A DNA stretch of 64,000 nucleotides from Clostridia bacterium (GCA_017442225.1 JAFSAR010000014.1:1-64000); one strand, 5' to 3'; positions 7,769 to 17,367 are shown, counted from the first letter of the stretch. Numbers and translations are program-made. The notes: a model not told the origin generated them from the letters alone.

Positions 7769-8680
7769 TTATTTTACCATGCTTGCAACTTCGGCTGCGA
7801 AGTCGTCAACGCGCTTTTCAATGCCTTCGCCCTTTTCCATACGAACAAAGTCAACAAGCTTAACGTCAACGCCCATTTCTTTAGCGCAGTTTGCAACATA
7901 CTTGCCAACATTGATGTCGCCATCCATAACGAATGCCTGCTCAACAAGGCAGTTTTCTTTGTAATATTTGCCGATTTTACCCTCAACAATTTTACCGAGA
8001 ACTGCATCAGGCTTGTTAGCCATTTTGGGATCCTCTTTCATTTGTGAAATAAGGATTTCTTTTTCTTTTGCGATAACCTCTGCAGGAACAGAAGCCTCAT
8101 CAAGATAACTTGGGTTCATAGCAGCAATCTGCATTGCAACATTTTTACCCATAGTGATGAATGCGTCGCTTGAAGCGTCAACATTACCATCAAATTTAAC
8201 AAGAACACCGATTTTGCCGCCTGCGTGAACATAGTTTACAACGTTACCTTCAAAGCGAACAAAACGACGGATTTTTATGTTTTCACGAACTTTAAGGAAG
8301 AGTTCCTGAACCATTTCTTCAACGGTCTGACCGTTTGATACGCAAGCGTTAAGCGCGTCAACATCAGCAGGATTCTGCTCAGCGATAACCTTTGCTACCT
8401 TAAGTGCCAATTCCTTAAACTCGTCACCACCAGCAACGAAGTCGGTTTCTGCATTAAGCTCTACAGCAACACCTACGCCGTTTTCGCAGATAGCACAAAC
8501 AGTACCCTCGGCAGCAATTCTGCTTGCCTTTTTAGCCTGAGATGCAAGACCCTTCTCACGAAGATAGTCAACAGCTGCATCCATATCGCCATTGCACTCT
8601 ACGAGCGCCTTTTTGCAGTCCATCATACCGCAACCGGTTTTTTCTCTTAAAGCCTGAACGTCTTTAGCAGTAAAAGCCAT
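7769..8680 (-). CDS. tsf: Translation elongation factor Ts
   Basis: EF-Ts exchanges GDP for GTP on EF-Tu. The 303-residue product starts with the family signature, an N-terminal UBA-like domain with LREKTGCGMMDCKKAL at residues 11-26. The dimerisation core with AELNAETDFVAGG follows. A GGAGAT ribosome site precedes the ATG. It follows rpsB by about 30 bases, the standard rpsB-tsf pair, and ends at the terminator at 7717-7751. Confidence 0.98.
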   Translation of the reverse strand: MAFTAKDVQALREKTGCGMMDCKKALVECNGDMDAAVDYLREKGLASQAKKASRIAAEGTVCAICENGVGVAVELNAETDFVAGGDEFKELALKVAKVIAEQNPADVDALNACVSNGQTVEEMVQELFLKVRENIKIRRFVRFEGNVVNYVHAGGKIGVLVKFDGNVDASSDAFITMGKNVAMQIAAMNPSYLDEASVPAEVIAKEKEILISQMKEDPKMANKPDAVLGKIVEGKIGKYYKENCLVEQAFVMDGDINVGKYVANCAKEMGVDVKLVDFVRMEKGEGIEKRVDDFAAEVASMVK

Positions 8681-8713
8681 AGTATTATATCTCCTTTAGA
8701 GTAGTATTTCAAA

Positions 8714-9460
8714 TTATTCAGCAGCTTCTTCAGCTACTTCTTCAGCAGCCTCTTCAACTGCAGCAGTGCCCATCTCTTCACCCTGTCTGCCTTCGATAAC
8801 GGCAGCAGCGATAGTCTCAGCAATGAGTTTTACAGCGCGGATAGCGTCGTCGTTACCAGGAATAACTGCGTCGATTTCATCAGGATCGCAGTTTGTGTCT
8901 ACGATAGCGATAATCGGAATACCGAGCTTCTTTGCTTCAGCAACAGCGATTCTCTCTTTACGTGGGTCAACGATGAAGAGCGCGCCGGGAATCTTGTTCA
9001 TATTCTGGATACCGCCGATGAACTTTTCAAGCTTTTCAATTTCGAGAGTAAGTGTTGCAACTTCCTTTTTAGGAAGAAGGTCGAATGTACCGTCATCACG
9101 CATTGCACGAAGCTGCTCAAGACGAGCGATACGGGTACGGATAGTGCTGAAGTTTGTAAGCATACCGCCGAGCCAACGAGCGTTTACGTAAGGCATGCCG
9201 CAGTGCTCTGCTTCTTCTTTAACAGAATCCTGAGCCTGTTTCTTTGTACCTACAAAAAGGATATCGCCGCCTGCTGCTGCGATGTCGCGAGCAAACAAGT
9301 AAGCCTCGTTAAGCTTCTTAACGGTCTTTTGAAGATCGATAATGTAGATACCGTTTCTTTCTGTGAAAATGTACTCAGCCATTTTCGGATTCCAACGTCT
9401 TGTCTGGTGACCAAAGTGTACACCTGCTTCAAGAAGTTGTTTCATTGATACAACTGCCAT
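8714..9460 (-). CDS. rpsB: 30S ribosomal protein S2
   Basis: The 248-residue product begins [20 protein letters not shown] and contains all S2 signatures, including TRRWNPKM and [12 protein letters not shown], followed by an acidic alanine/glutamate tail. The ATG at 9460 has AGGAGG 8 bases upstream. An in-frame upstream ATG would add 14 residues that no S2 protein has and would run through that ribosome site, so it is rejected. The roughly 125-base leader can form a stable hairpin (9504-9535). Confidence 0.98.
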   Translation of the reverse strand: MAVVSMKQLLEAGVHFGHQTRRWNPKMAEYIFTERNGIYIIDLQKTVKKLNEAYLFARDIAAAGGDILFVGTKKQAQDSVKEEAEHCGMPYVNARWLGGMLTNFSTIRTRIARLEQLRAMRDDGTFDLLPKKEVATLTLEIEKLEKFIGGIQNMNKIPGALFIVDPRKERIAVAEAKKLGIPIIAIVDTNCDPDEIDAVIPGNDDAIRAVKLIAETIAAAVIEGRQGEEMGTAAVEEAAEEVAEEAAE

Positions 9461-9503
9461 AATTTTTTCCTCCTGAGGTTTTTCCTCCATCATGTCACGC
9501 ACC

Positions 9504-9535
9504 AGGTATTGACCTTTGTATCAGCGGTCACACCT
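9504..9535 (-). promoter_or_regulatory. Hairpin in the rpsB leader, possible S2 autoregulatory element
   Basis: In the transcript AGGT-G-TGACC pairs with GGTCA-AT-ACCT across a small internal loop, with an 11-base apical loop. It lies about 50-80 bases downstream of the predicted start site, followed by a second short GAGG/CCTC stem directly before the AGGAGG ribosome site. Many bacteria regulate rpsB-tsf through S2 binding to the leader. I cannot match this one to a described motif, so the function is inferred. Confidence 0.4.
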
Positions 9536-9592
9536 CTACCTGCATAAGACATAATGTGTGTAATATTTTGCCACCTTTACAGTAGCCGATAT

Positions 9593-9621
9593 AGTATAGC
9601 ACAATGCTTTATAAAATGCAA
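9593..9621 (-). promoter_or_regulatory. Promoter of rpsB-tsf
   Basis: On the minus strand TTGCAT (9621-9616) and TATACT (9598-9593) are 17 bp apart. The -35 box starts only 11 bases after the stop codon of the WYL regulator gene, and no terminator lies between, so read-through from the upstream 16-gene run is also possible. Confidence 0.65.
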
Positions 9622-9631
9622 GTGTTTTTTG

Positions 9632-10633
9632 CTACTTTTTATAAATTTCTAATATCTTCTCTGCCCTGTTTTTGATTTTATCGCGCAGTTCGGTGGGGAT
9701 TATGACCTCGATATTTGCGCCATAATTCATAATCCACGTAGCAAGAGCGTCACTTACAGCTGCCTTGGCAGTAAAATCAAAGGTTTTATCGGTTACGTTG
9801 GTAATAAAAATCTTATCGCCGAAGCGGTCGGTTACCTGCTCTAACATTTTGTTACTGCAACGCAGTTTTATTTCCTGCATATTGCCGCCAAACATACCGA
9901 ACAGCTTTTTTGTATAATCGGCAACGTCAAAGGTATCGCGATAATCACTGACCTCGCTAAAATGGCGCATCGGCTCGTCAATTATCTCAACTGAATGAAT
10001 ACGGTCAATACGCAAATTCATAAGGTTGTCGTATTTTTCATAATTGCCTATAAGATAATAATAGTCAAACTGCCACGTCATAGCGTATGGGCTGACAGTG
10101 CGGGTTTTAGATTCTGTAGTAATCTGTCTGCCCTCGTGCAGCACGCGCTTGCTGTAGGTGAATCTGATTTTTTTACCTTCCTCGATAGCGGTATTGATAC
10201 GGTCAATATTATAAAACAGTTCTTCGTTTTTGGTTTTATTACTGCTGTCGATATAGATTGCGCTGATATTGCGTTTGGTTTGGTGTTTGCTTAACAATCG
10301 GTCAAGCTTCGAAGTAAGCTCACGAGTTTTCTTTTCACTGATAAATTTTGCTGTGCGTACAGCATCGCCAAGCAAAAAGACCTCGGGCAATTCAAAATCA
10401 CGGCTTGCTAAAAAGTAGCCGTTTTTTGGCACGCGGGTCTGTATAATATCGTAACCGAAAGATATAAGGCACTCGATATCGTCATAAATAGCTTTACGCT
10501 CAGCCGTTATATCATAGGCGGAAAGCTTTTCGCATATTTCGGTTGCCGATAAGGGATGCTCCTCGTCGGTAAGCTCGGTTAAAATTTTTATAATATAAAG
10601 CAGTTTTACCTTTTGCCCTCTTCTTGCTGCCAT
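9632..10633 (-). CDS. WYL domain transcriptional regulator
   Basis: The 333-residue protein has an N-terminal winged-helix domain (about 1-80, with LSATEICEKLSAYDITAERKAIYDDIECL), a WYL domain in the middle (about 140-230, with TVSPYAMTWQFDYYYLIGN in place of the literal W-Y-L) and a C-terminal WCX-like extension. WYL proteins are ligand-sensing DNA-binding regulators, some answering nucleic acid or second-messenger ligands. Its target cannot be read here. It overlaps the preceding RNase M5-like gene by 28 bases and is last in the long operon. Confidence 0.88.
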   Translation of the reverse strand: MAARRGQKVKLLYIIKILTELTDEEHPLSATEICEKLSAYDITAERKAIYDDIECLISFGYDIIQTRVPKNGYFLASRDFELPEVFLLGDAVRTAKFISEKKTRELTSKLDRLLSKHQTKRNISAIYIDSSNKTKNEELFYNIDRINTAIEEGKKIRFTYSKRVLHEGRQITTESKTRTVSPYAMTWQFDYYYLIGNYEKYDNLMNLRIDRIHSVEIIDEPMRHFSEVSDYRDTFDVADYTKKLFGMFGGNMQEIKLRCSNKMLEQVTDRFGDKIFITNVTDKTFDFTAKAAVSDALATWIMNYGANIEVIIPTELRDKIKNRAEKILEIYKK

Positions 10634-11211
10634 AATTCCACCGCCTTAAAAAATTCATCATATTCAAAAATTGCATTTATACAGTCTAAAAAAGCATTTC
10701 CCGACATATTAGTCGGCAAATTAAGATACAGCGCAAGGTTTTGACGCTTTTGAGCGCTATTTTCTCTGCCAGAAAGTCCTAAGGCATACATATCGGTTTT
10801 GGTAATTTTCCTAACCGATTTAGTCACAATATCACTGCCTGTTATACCGCTACGCGCAAGCGCGTCAATTAGTGTTTGTTGCGACATTCCCTCAACACCC
10901 AAAAAGCCCTCTTTAGAAGACTTGTTTTTACGTTTTTCTTTACCGATAAGCTGCGGCACGTAAACGTTGATTATACTGCCCTCGTGGCAAATTTGCTTTA
11001 AATGTGAGCGGATAACCGCGCCCGCGCTGTCCGAATCGGTAATAACCACAATACCATGTTTTTGAGCAAGTAATCTTATTAGTTCGCGCTTTTCGGTATC
11101 CTTAAAAATAGCAAAACCGTTTGTTGCGATAATGGTAGCGTCTATAATATTTTCGAGCGTGATCTTATCATACTTGCCTTCAACTATTACCGCTTGACTA
11201 AGCCTAATCAA
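10606..11211 (-). CDS. Toprim domain protein, RNase M5-like (DUF4093)
   Basis: About 201 residues. The Toprim signature is clear: AVIVEGKYDK with the catalytic glutamate near the N-terminus, and VVITDSDSAG with the DxD pair. The C-terminal half resembles DUF4093 proteins, which are annotated as RNase M5-like, the enzyme maturing 5S rRNA. The start is uncertain. TTG at 11211 is preferred because AAAGGG lies 8 bases upstream and it leaves the few residues before the Toprim strand that the family has; a TTG at 11241 has no ribosome site. It overlaps the holA stop by 8 bases. Confidence 0.75.
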   Translation of the reverse strand: MIRLSQAVIVEGKYDKITLENIIDATIIATNGFAIFKDTEKRELIRLLAQKHGIVVITDSDSAGAVIRSHLKQICHEGSIINVYVPQLIGKEKRKNKSSKEGFLGVEGMSQQTLIDALARSGITGSDIVTKSVRKITKTDMYALGLSGRENSAQKRQNLALYLNLPTNMSGNAFLDCINAIFEYDEFFKAVELWQQEEGKR

Positions 11212-12259
11212 CTGACTCACCCTTTGCGATAATATAGACAAGCTTTACCGTAAGTTGCTCAAGCACGGCGCGAGGCTCTGCGCCAAAGCTTTTAAGCGCT
11301 TTATCGGCGTCCGCAAGCGCTGAGAGACTTAGCCGTAGTTTTGCGCTGTTAAAGCTTTTTAGGTTTTGCGCAGCTCTGTCAATCAAAAAAAACTTATTTT
11401 TTGGATATTTAAAATCTGCGGCGATATCCGCTTTTGAAACACCCTTGATATTGGCGGTATAGGCGCGATATATATCTACGTAGCTTGACGCCGCGGTGCT
11501 TAAAATAATCATAGGCTCTACGCGCATAAAAAACATATCGTCGAGCATTGTAAGAGCTGCCGACACGTTACCGCAAAGTATCTGCTTTACGTATTCATAA
11601 ACCGAAGCGTCAACCGATTTTACAGCAATTTGCTCTACAATTTCCTTGGAAATATCTCCGCTACCCACAAAGGCGCAAAGCTTGTTTAGTTCGTTTTGCA
11701 GAGTGCATAAATCGTTGCCCGATATTTCGATTAAATATCGCGCGGCAATCTCACCGAAATTGCAACCGCGTTTTCTGGCGCCGTCAGACAGCATTTTAAC
11801 AAGAGCAGTAATACTGCGGTGGTTAACCTCCGCAATTGTACCGCCAACCTTTTCAACTGCGGCTAGTATCTTTTTTTCTTTAGCGCCGCGTTTAGCGTCA
11901 AAATCTACGGTATCAAAGCAGATTACCAGAACGCAGGTGTCGTTGGCGCACGATATCAACTCAAGCAGTCGATCAAAATCGCTTTTTGCAGCATGTTCAA
12001 AATCGAAATCAGTCAGCGTAACACACTTACGCTCTGCCATCATAGGAAACTGATTTACAGCGTCAAAAACCTCCTGCAAATCACAGTCACACTCAAATTT
12101 TTGCAAATTAAAGAACGGGTCGCCGTCGTATGATTTTTTTGCCAAAGAGTCCTTATAATAATTTTTAAGATATGAATCGTCGCCAAAAATAAGATATACA
12201 GGCGCAAAATGTTTTGCTGATATATCTTTTCTTAAAACTTCCTCATACACTATTGGCAT
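11204..12259 (-). CDS. holA: DNA polymerase III delta subunit
   Basis: HolA opens the sliding clamp as part of the clamp loader. The 351-residue product has the family N-terminus APVYLIFGDDSYLKNYY, an AAA-like domain that lacks a working P-loop as usual, and the C-terminal collar segment with KNKFFLIDRAAQNL. It overlaps the 3' end of comEC by 17 bases; comEC-holA adjacency is widespread in Firmicutes and supports the call. Confidence 0.93.
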   Translation of the reverse strand: MPIVYEEVLRKDISAKHFAPVYLIFGDDSYLKNYYKDSLAKKSYDGDPFFNLQKFECDCDLQEVFDAVNQFPMMAERKCVTLTDFDFEHAAKSDFDRLLELISCANDTCVLVICFDTVDFDAKRGAKEKKILAAVEKVGGTIAEVNHRSITALVKMLSDGARKRGCNFGEIAARYLIEISGNDLCTLQNELNKLCAFVGSGDISKEIVEQIAVKSVDASVYEYVKQILCGNVSAALTMLDDMFFMRVEPMIILSTAASSYVDIYRAYTANIKGVSKADIAADFKYPKNKFFLIDRAAQNLKSFNSAKLRLSLSALADADKALKSFGAEPRAVLEQLTVKLVYIIAKGESVD

Positions 12260-13718
12260 TTAAATCACTTCTTTTCTTTTTAAATTCGTAGTAATACATA
12301 TAGCCGATAACCGCCGCAATAACAAGCAACGACCATAAGAATGCGCTTTGTGGCAGTACAGCGACGGTTACTGGTAATTCTGCAAGCGTGTTTATCAATA
12401 ATACGATAAAGCGCGAACACAAGCCCGCAATCCATAATAAAAGTTCGCCAAGTATTTTTACAATAGGTATAACCGATATTATCAGCACGACTATATTTAA
12501 AATCAGCGCTATCATCACGGGATATGAAATCACCAAATTTGTAATCGGCGATATAATCGACACGTATCCAAATATTTTTATCGTTACAGGCAAGGTAAAA
12601 ATTATAGCAAAAACCGAGCACAAAACCGTGCTTAGTAAGGTTTTTACGATTTTTGACGAAATATTAAACCGCTCGGTAATAACACGGTAATAGAATGGTA
12701 CCGCCCAAATAATTGCAAGGGTGGATAAAACAGACAATTGAAATGATACGTTAAAAATTGTAAACGGCGCGCCAATAAGCACCGCTGTAACCGCAGTTAA
12801 AAGCGAACTGAGCGAATCATTCTCACGGTTAAACACAGGCGCAAGACCCGCGATAACAAACATAACCCCTGCTCTTGATATCGACATTGTAAAACCGCAA
12901 ACAGCAGAAATCAATACAACCGCTGCAACCGATAACAAACTACGTATATATTTATTATAAAACATTCGGTCTACACACCAAAATATCGCCATCATAATAA
13001 TGGACAGATGCATACCCGACACAACAATTATGTGGCTGATACCCGTGGTTTTTACGTTTTCTGAAAACTCATCGCTCAGCAAGGTTTTATCACCCGTTGT
13101 AAGCGCCACCAAGAGCCCCGCAGTATCACCTGAAAAAAGCGAAGACACCGTTTCTTTTGCGTAGGCGCGTATGTTACCCGCAATTTTATAAAAGCCGTTG
13201 CTGTCCCCCGATTTTTCAAGCGCGACAACGCTTGCCGTAGCATATATGCCGTTGCTGTAATCATAAAGTCTGTACTCGTCGTATCGATCAATAGCGCTAA
13301 GTTTTATAGTAGCGTCAACAATATTGCCCATTTTAAGTTCTGTTTGCTTATAATCAAACACAAAATACTTTGTATTTTGGGGTAAGATGCTGTTACCTTC
13401 AACCTTTAACGTCACGGTGTTAAAATTTTCGTAAGCCTCGGGCTCTGATACAACCAGAAATCTGCCGTCTATCTTTTGGTTATCATATCGGTTTATATTA
13501 TCAATATGATTAAACTGAAAATACAAACTAAGAGCAAATATAACAATCGCCGATGCGACCGTTATGTATTTATATTTTTTATAAAATATGGCAGTTGCAA
13601 GCATTATTAACGCTATTGCGATAACAACAAACGCCAGCAAATTTACAAAAAGGGATATTGCGGCCGCAACACAACACGTAAGCGCCGCAAAAAACATAGG
13701 TCTTTTCAGAATATCCAT
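12243..13718 (-). CDS. comEC: ComEC/Rec2-type DNA uptake channel, without the metallo-beta-lactamase domain
   Basis: The 491-residue membrane protein has three N-terminal helices, a DUF4131-like OB domain (about 75-170) and the Competence domain with ALTTGDKTLLSDEF and IIVVSGMHLSI, followed by a run of membrane helices. It would form the inner-membrane channel for single-stranded DNA in transformation. Family members of about 750 residues add a C-terminal metallo-beta-lactamase nuclease domain; this one stops after the last helices at a basic tail. The start shares one base with the mntP stop. Confidence 0.9.
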   Translation of the reverse strand: MDILKRPMFFAALTCCVAAAISLFVNLLAFVVIAIALIMLATAIFYKKYKYITVASAIVIFALSLYFQFNHIDNINRYDNQKIDGRFLVVSEPEAYENFNTVTLKVEGNSILPQNTKYFVFDYKQTELKMGNIVDATIKLSAIDRYDEYRLYDYSNGIYATASVVALEKSGDSNGFYKIAGNIRAYAKETVSSLFSGDTAGLLVALTTGDKTLLSDEFSENVKTTGISHIIVVSGMHLSIIMMAIFWCVDRMFYNKYIRSLLSVAAVVLISAVCGFTMSISRAGVMFVIAGLAPVFNRENDSLSSLLTAVTAVLIGAPFTIFNVSFQLSVLSTLAIIWAVPFYYRVITERFNISSKIVKTLLSTVLCSVFAIIFTLPVTIKIFGYVSIISPITNLVISYPVMIALILNIVVLIISVIPIVKILGELLLWIAGLCSRFIVLLINTLAELPVTVAVLPQSAFLWSLLVIAAVIGYMYYYEFKKKRSDLNANSV

Positions 13719-14290
13719 TACAGAATTAATATACCTAAATGCTCAAGTAATATCTTTGCGCCGATAAGTATTAAAATAACACCGCCTGCAAGCTCGGCCT
13801 TTGATTTGTAAACTGCGCCGAACCTGTGACCGATAAAAACACCGACAGCCGATAAAATAAAGGTCGTGACACCGATAACCAAAACCGACCAAAGAATTGA
13901 TGCAAGAGTTTCTATTCCGTCTATTGCAAAAGCTATACCCGCCGCCATTGCATCTATGCTTGTGGCGATAGCCATTATAAACAGTTCTTTAATGTCAAAG
14001 TCGCCGCAATCGTCATCGTCGCCCTTAAATGATTCATAAATCATTTTGCCGCCTATAAATACCAGCAATGCAAAGGCGACCCAATGGTCAAAGCTCTCGA
14101 TATATTCCTTAAAACTGTGACCGAGCATCCAACCGATAAACGGCATCAACGCCTGAAAACCGCCAAAGAATAACGCAATAAGTCCCATTTGCTTATAGTT
14201 GAGTTTCTGCATTTTAAGGCCTTTGCAAATGGCAACGGCAAAAGCATCCATAGAAAGCGCCACACCCGTTAAAAATACGGTAACAAACAT
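13718..14290 (-). CDS. mntP: Manganese efflux pump MntP family
   Basis: The 190-residue protein has six predicted membrane segments and the two repeated family motifs, ALSMDAFAVAICKG at residues 11-24 and ATSIDAMAAGIAFA in the second half, with the aspartates thought to carry the metal. MntP exports Mn(II). No yybP-ykoY riboswitch is seen upstream; the gene is 17 bases after rsgA inside the operon. Which metal it exports is inferred from the family. Confidence 0.92.
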   Translation of the reverse strand: MFVTVFLTGVALSMDAFAVAICKGLKMQKLNYKQMGLIALFFGGFQALMPFIGWMLGHSFKEYIESFDHWVAFALLVFIGGKMIYESFKGDDDDCGDFDIKELFIMAIATSIDAMAAGIAFAIDGIETLASILWSVLVIGVTTFILSAVGVFIGHRFGAVYKSKAELAGGVILILIGAKILLEHLGILIL

Positions 14291-14307
14291 AAAATCATCC
14301 TAAAAAT

Positions 14308-15192
14308 TTATTTTTGCTTAGTATTCCAAGCGGTAACGTCTTTTAGTTCAGTCATTAAAGCGACGTAACTGTCGTGACGTGATTTTTGAATATCTCCGCC
14401 TTTTACCGCTTGCAAAACGGCGCAACCTTTTTCCGTAGTATGAGAACAAGACGTAAATTTGCATCCGTCAACGTAGTCGCTGAAATCGGGAAAACAATAA
14501 GCGAGCGACTGCTTAAAATCATATAAATCCTCATTTGTATCTACGGTAGAAAAACCAGGTGTGTCAACAACGTACGCGCCGTCGCCAACAAAAAAAAGTT
14601 CGGTATGACGGGTTGTGTGTCTGCCGCGACCAAGCTTGTCGCTTACCTCGCCTGTTTTTAACTGTAATTTTGGAAACAACGCGTTTAATATACTTGACTT
14701 ACCAACGCCCGAATTGCCCGAAAAGGCGCAGACGCTGCCTTTCATTTCGTCTTTTAGCCGAGCAATACCGATATTTTCTTTTGCCGAGACGATAAACGTT
14801 TTAAAGCCTGCCGCAGTATAGATTTTATAAAATTCATCAAAACTTCCCATATCGGATTTATTAAAAACGATTATAGGCTCTATATTGTTATACACTGCAA
14901 GCGCCGTAAGCCTGTCAATCATAAGTGTATCGGGCGCAGGAGTGCTGAAAGCAGACACAATAAACAGCTTATCAATATTGGCAACTAATGGTCGGTTAAA
15001 CAGATTTTTTCTCTCACATATACCTTCAACTATGCCGCGTGTATTATCGGTTAACGCAAATTCTACTGTATCACCCACAACAGGGGAAACTCCCGCTTTG
15101 CGAAAGTTTCCCCTGGCTTTACATTCGTATACATTACCGTCGCAAGCGACGTAGTAAAAGCCGGAAATTGCTTTAATCAGTATACCTGTCAT
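14308..15192 (-). CDS. rsgA: Small-subunit assembly GTPase RsgA (YloQ/CpgA)
   Basis: RsgA is a circularly permuted GTPase that checks the decoding centre late in 30S assembly. The 294 residues show an OB domain, the permuted G motifs NKSD then SGNSGVGKSSILNAL, the catalytic loop GRGRHTTRH, DTPGF, and the C-terminal zinc site with CKFTSCSHTTEKGC. It follows pknB by 3 bases, the same pairing as prkC-cpgA in B. subtilis, where the kinase phosphorylates this GTPase. Confidence 0.97.
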   Translation of the reverse strand: MTGILIKAISGFYYVACDGNVYECKARGNFRKAGVSPVVGDTVEFALTDNTRGIVEGICERKNLFNRPLVANIDKLFIVSAFSTPAPDTLMIDRLTALAVYNNIEPIIVFNKSDMGSFDEFYKIYTAAGFKTFIVSAKENIGIARLKDEMKGSVCAFSGNSGVGKSSILNALFPKLQLKTGEVSDKLGRGRHTTRHTELFFVGDGAYVVDTPGFSTVDTNEDLYDFKQSLAYCFPDFSDYVDGCKFTSCSHTTEKGCAVLQAVKGGDIQKSRHDSYVALMTELKDVTAWNTKQK

Positions 15193-15195
15193 ATT

Positions 15196-17346
15196 TTACT
15201 CTGCATCCGGACACGTATGTTCAGCATCTTTGTGATATACCGTGTCGCAATCTTCACAGGTCTTGTGGTCTGCATCAGTATGAGTTTTACCGTCGGTAAG
15301 TTCAACACCGCAAACATCACAAACGGTCGGTTCTATGTCAGATGATGTTGTAGAAACATACTTTTTATAATCGGTCTTTTTGTTTATCTCGGTAGTTTTA
15401 TCCTTTGAAGCATCCACCTTAACAGTAGCATAGTTATAGTATTCTTCATCGGTTCCAAAACGAACTTTAACCGTATATTCAAGTTCCTTTTCTGTGCCTG
15501 TCATCTTTTCAAAAGTGTAAGAACTCTTCTCAGAAAAAGCAAGTTTTTCGCTCTCTTTTATCATCTTGCCTTCCGACCAGAGTGATACGTAACCCGTTGA
15601 TTCATAATTGGTAAAGTCACTTCTTATCGCAACGGTTGGCGCAAAGGTGTAATTGGTAACGCCTGTGCTTACGTAAATCTTGATAGTCGTACCCTCGGGC
15701 ACCTGCTCGCTCGAGTTAGCGTCAGGCTCTTGAGCAATAACGTAACCCTTCGGATACTCTTTTTCGCTGGCAGTAAGGTCGCGCGGCTCGCTTTCTACTA
15801 CAAGACCTAATTTTTCAATATCGGCCTTTGCCTTCTCTTCGGTAAGACCTACAACGTTGGGTATGTCAAGCATCTTGGTTGCTTTACCTGTACTTACGTA
15901 AACCGTAATTTCGGCGCCCTCTGCCATAACGGTAGTGCGCGCAGGCTCGGTTTTTATAACAAGACCTGCCTCAACCTCATCGTCGGCTACTTCTTTTACA
16001 TTGGTAACAAAACCTTTTGACTTAAGCTCAGACACGGCGTAAGATTCGGTTTTACCGTAAACGTCGGGAACCTTAACGTTAGTCTGACCCGTGCTTACGT
16101 AAAGCGTAATTGCAGCGCCGTTTTTAAGTTTTTTGCCTGCGGACTGTGACTGGTCGCAAACAACGCCAATCTCATATTCCTCGCTTGCGGTATATTCCCA
16201 CTCAATCTCAAAGGAATTAAAGTTTTCGTGCTGCTTTACATCTTCGATTGTCATACCGATAAACTTAGGACACTCTATCTCAGCGCCCGTGCCCTTGAAT
16301 AACTTTGGCACAAAAATTATTGCAAGAATGATAATCGCAATAATAAGAGCAGATGCTATACCCGCGAGTATCGGTATCATATTATTCTTTTCTTTAACCT
16401 CTTCTACCTCATCATCTTCTTCCTCGACAACAGCTGACGCAGGGGTTGAAGAGATAAGAGTATCTACAAATTTTGTGGGTGCATTATCCACAAAATATGA
16501 ATAATCAAAGGTTGATTCGGGGTCTTTTTTAAACTGCTCTAAATCGCAAAGCAACTCAGACGCCGACTGATAACGGCGTTCGGGTGTTTTTTGCATAGCG
16601 TGCATTGTAATCTGTTCAAGGCCTACAGGAATAGCAGGGTTTATCTCGGTAGGCAACTTAGGATCGCGCTGAAGCTGCATAATAGCAACCGACACTGCGC
16701 TTTCAGCCTCAAACGGCAACTGACCTGTAAGCATCTCGTAAAGCATAACGCCTACAGAGTAGATATCTGCCTTTTCGTCGGTCTTTTCGCCACGAGCCTG
16801 TTCAGGACTGATATAATGCACAGAGCCTATTGCCTTATCGGTAATGGTGCGCTGTTCATTTCTTGCAAAACGCGCGATACCAAAGTCGGCAACCTTAATG
16901 GTACCGTCGGAAAGCACCATAATGTTCTGCGGTTTAACGTCACGGTGAACGATGCCCTTATCGTGAGCGTGCTGCAAGCCCTTTAAAATCTGAATTGTAA
17001 AGTATACGGCATCTTTCCATCTGAGGCTACCTTGACGCTCGATAAACTCTTTTAGGGTGATACCGTCTATGTATTCCATAACGATATACTGAATAAGGTC
17101 GCCAAAGCTTACATCATAAACCTTTACAATATTTGGGTGTGAAAGCACCGCAATCGCCTTTGATTCGTTTTTAAATCGACGGATAAACTCTTCATTGGAA
17201 ACAAATTCTTCTTTAAGAATTTTAATGGCAACCGTGCGATTTTCAACGTTGTCGTGCGCTTTATACACAACAGCCATACCGCCAACGCCTATAATTTCCT
17301 GAATTTCATATCGTCCGTCTAAGCGCTTACCTACAAATCTATCCAT
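15196..17346 (-). CDS. pknB: PASTA-domain Ser/Thr protein kinase with a cysteine-rich extracellular tail
   Basis: The 716-residue protein is a PrkC/Stk1-type receptor kinase. The kinase domain (about 10-275) has the glycine loop at 20-25, K42, HRD at 134-136 and DFG at 154-156. A single membrane helix is at about 323-347. Three PASTA repeats (about 355-565) bind muropeptides or lipid II in known members, linking the cell wall to growth or germination. After a beta-rich domain, residues 676-716 hold two CxxC pairs and several histidines, a zinc-ribbon-like tail on the outer face, which is unusual for the family. The partner phosphatase gene is 21 bases upstream. Confidence 0.95.
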   Translation of the reverse strand: MDRFVGKRLDGRYEIQEIIGVGGMAVVYKAHDNVENRTVAIKILKEEFVSNEEFIRRFKNESKAIAVLSHPNIVKVYDVSFGDLIQYIVMEYIDGITLKEFIERQGSLRWKDAVYFTIQILKGLQHAHDKGIVHRDVKPQNIMVLSDGTIKVADFGIARFARNEQRTITDKAIGSVHYISPEQARGEKTDEKADIYSVGVMLYEMLTGQLPFEAESAVSVAIMQLQRDPKLPTEINPAIPVGLEQITMHAMQKTPERRYQSASELLCDLEQFKKDPESTFDYSYFVDNAPTKFVDTLISSTPASAVVEEEDDEVEEVKEKNNMIPILAGIASALIIAIIILAIIFVPKLFKGTGAEIECPKFIGMTIEDVKQHENFNSFEIEWEYTASEEYEIGVVCDQSQSAGKKLKNGAAITLYVSTGQTNVKVPDVYGKTESYAVSELKSKGFVTNVKEVADDEVEAGLVIKTEPARTTVMAEGAEITVYVSTGKATKMLDIPNVVGLTEEKAKADIEKLGLVVESEPRDLTASEKEYPKGYVIAQEPDANSSEQVPEGTTIKIYVSTGVTNYTFAPTVAIRSDFTNYESTGYVSLWSEGKMIKESEKLAFSEKSSYTFEKMTGTEKELEYTVKVRFGTDEEYYNYATVKVDASKDKTTEINKKTDYKKYVSTTSSDIEPTVCDVCGVELTDGKTHTDADHKTCEDCDTVYHKDAEHTCPDAE

Positions 17347-17367
17347 ATTATAGCACTATCCTTTCAA

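Noticed and set aside
9461-9502. N-terminal extension of rpsB starting at 9502
   Set aside because: It would translate through the AGGAGG ribosome site of the true start and adds residues absent from S2 proteins.
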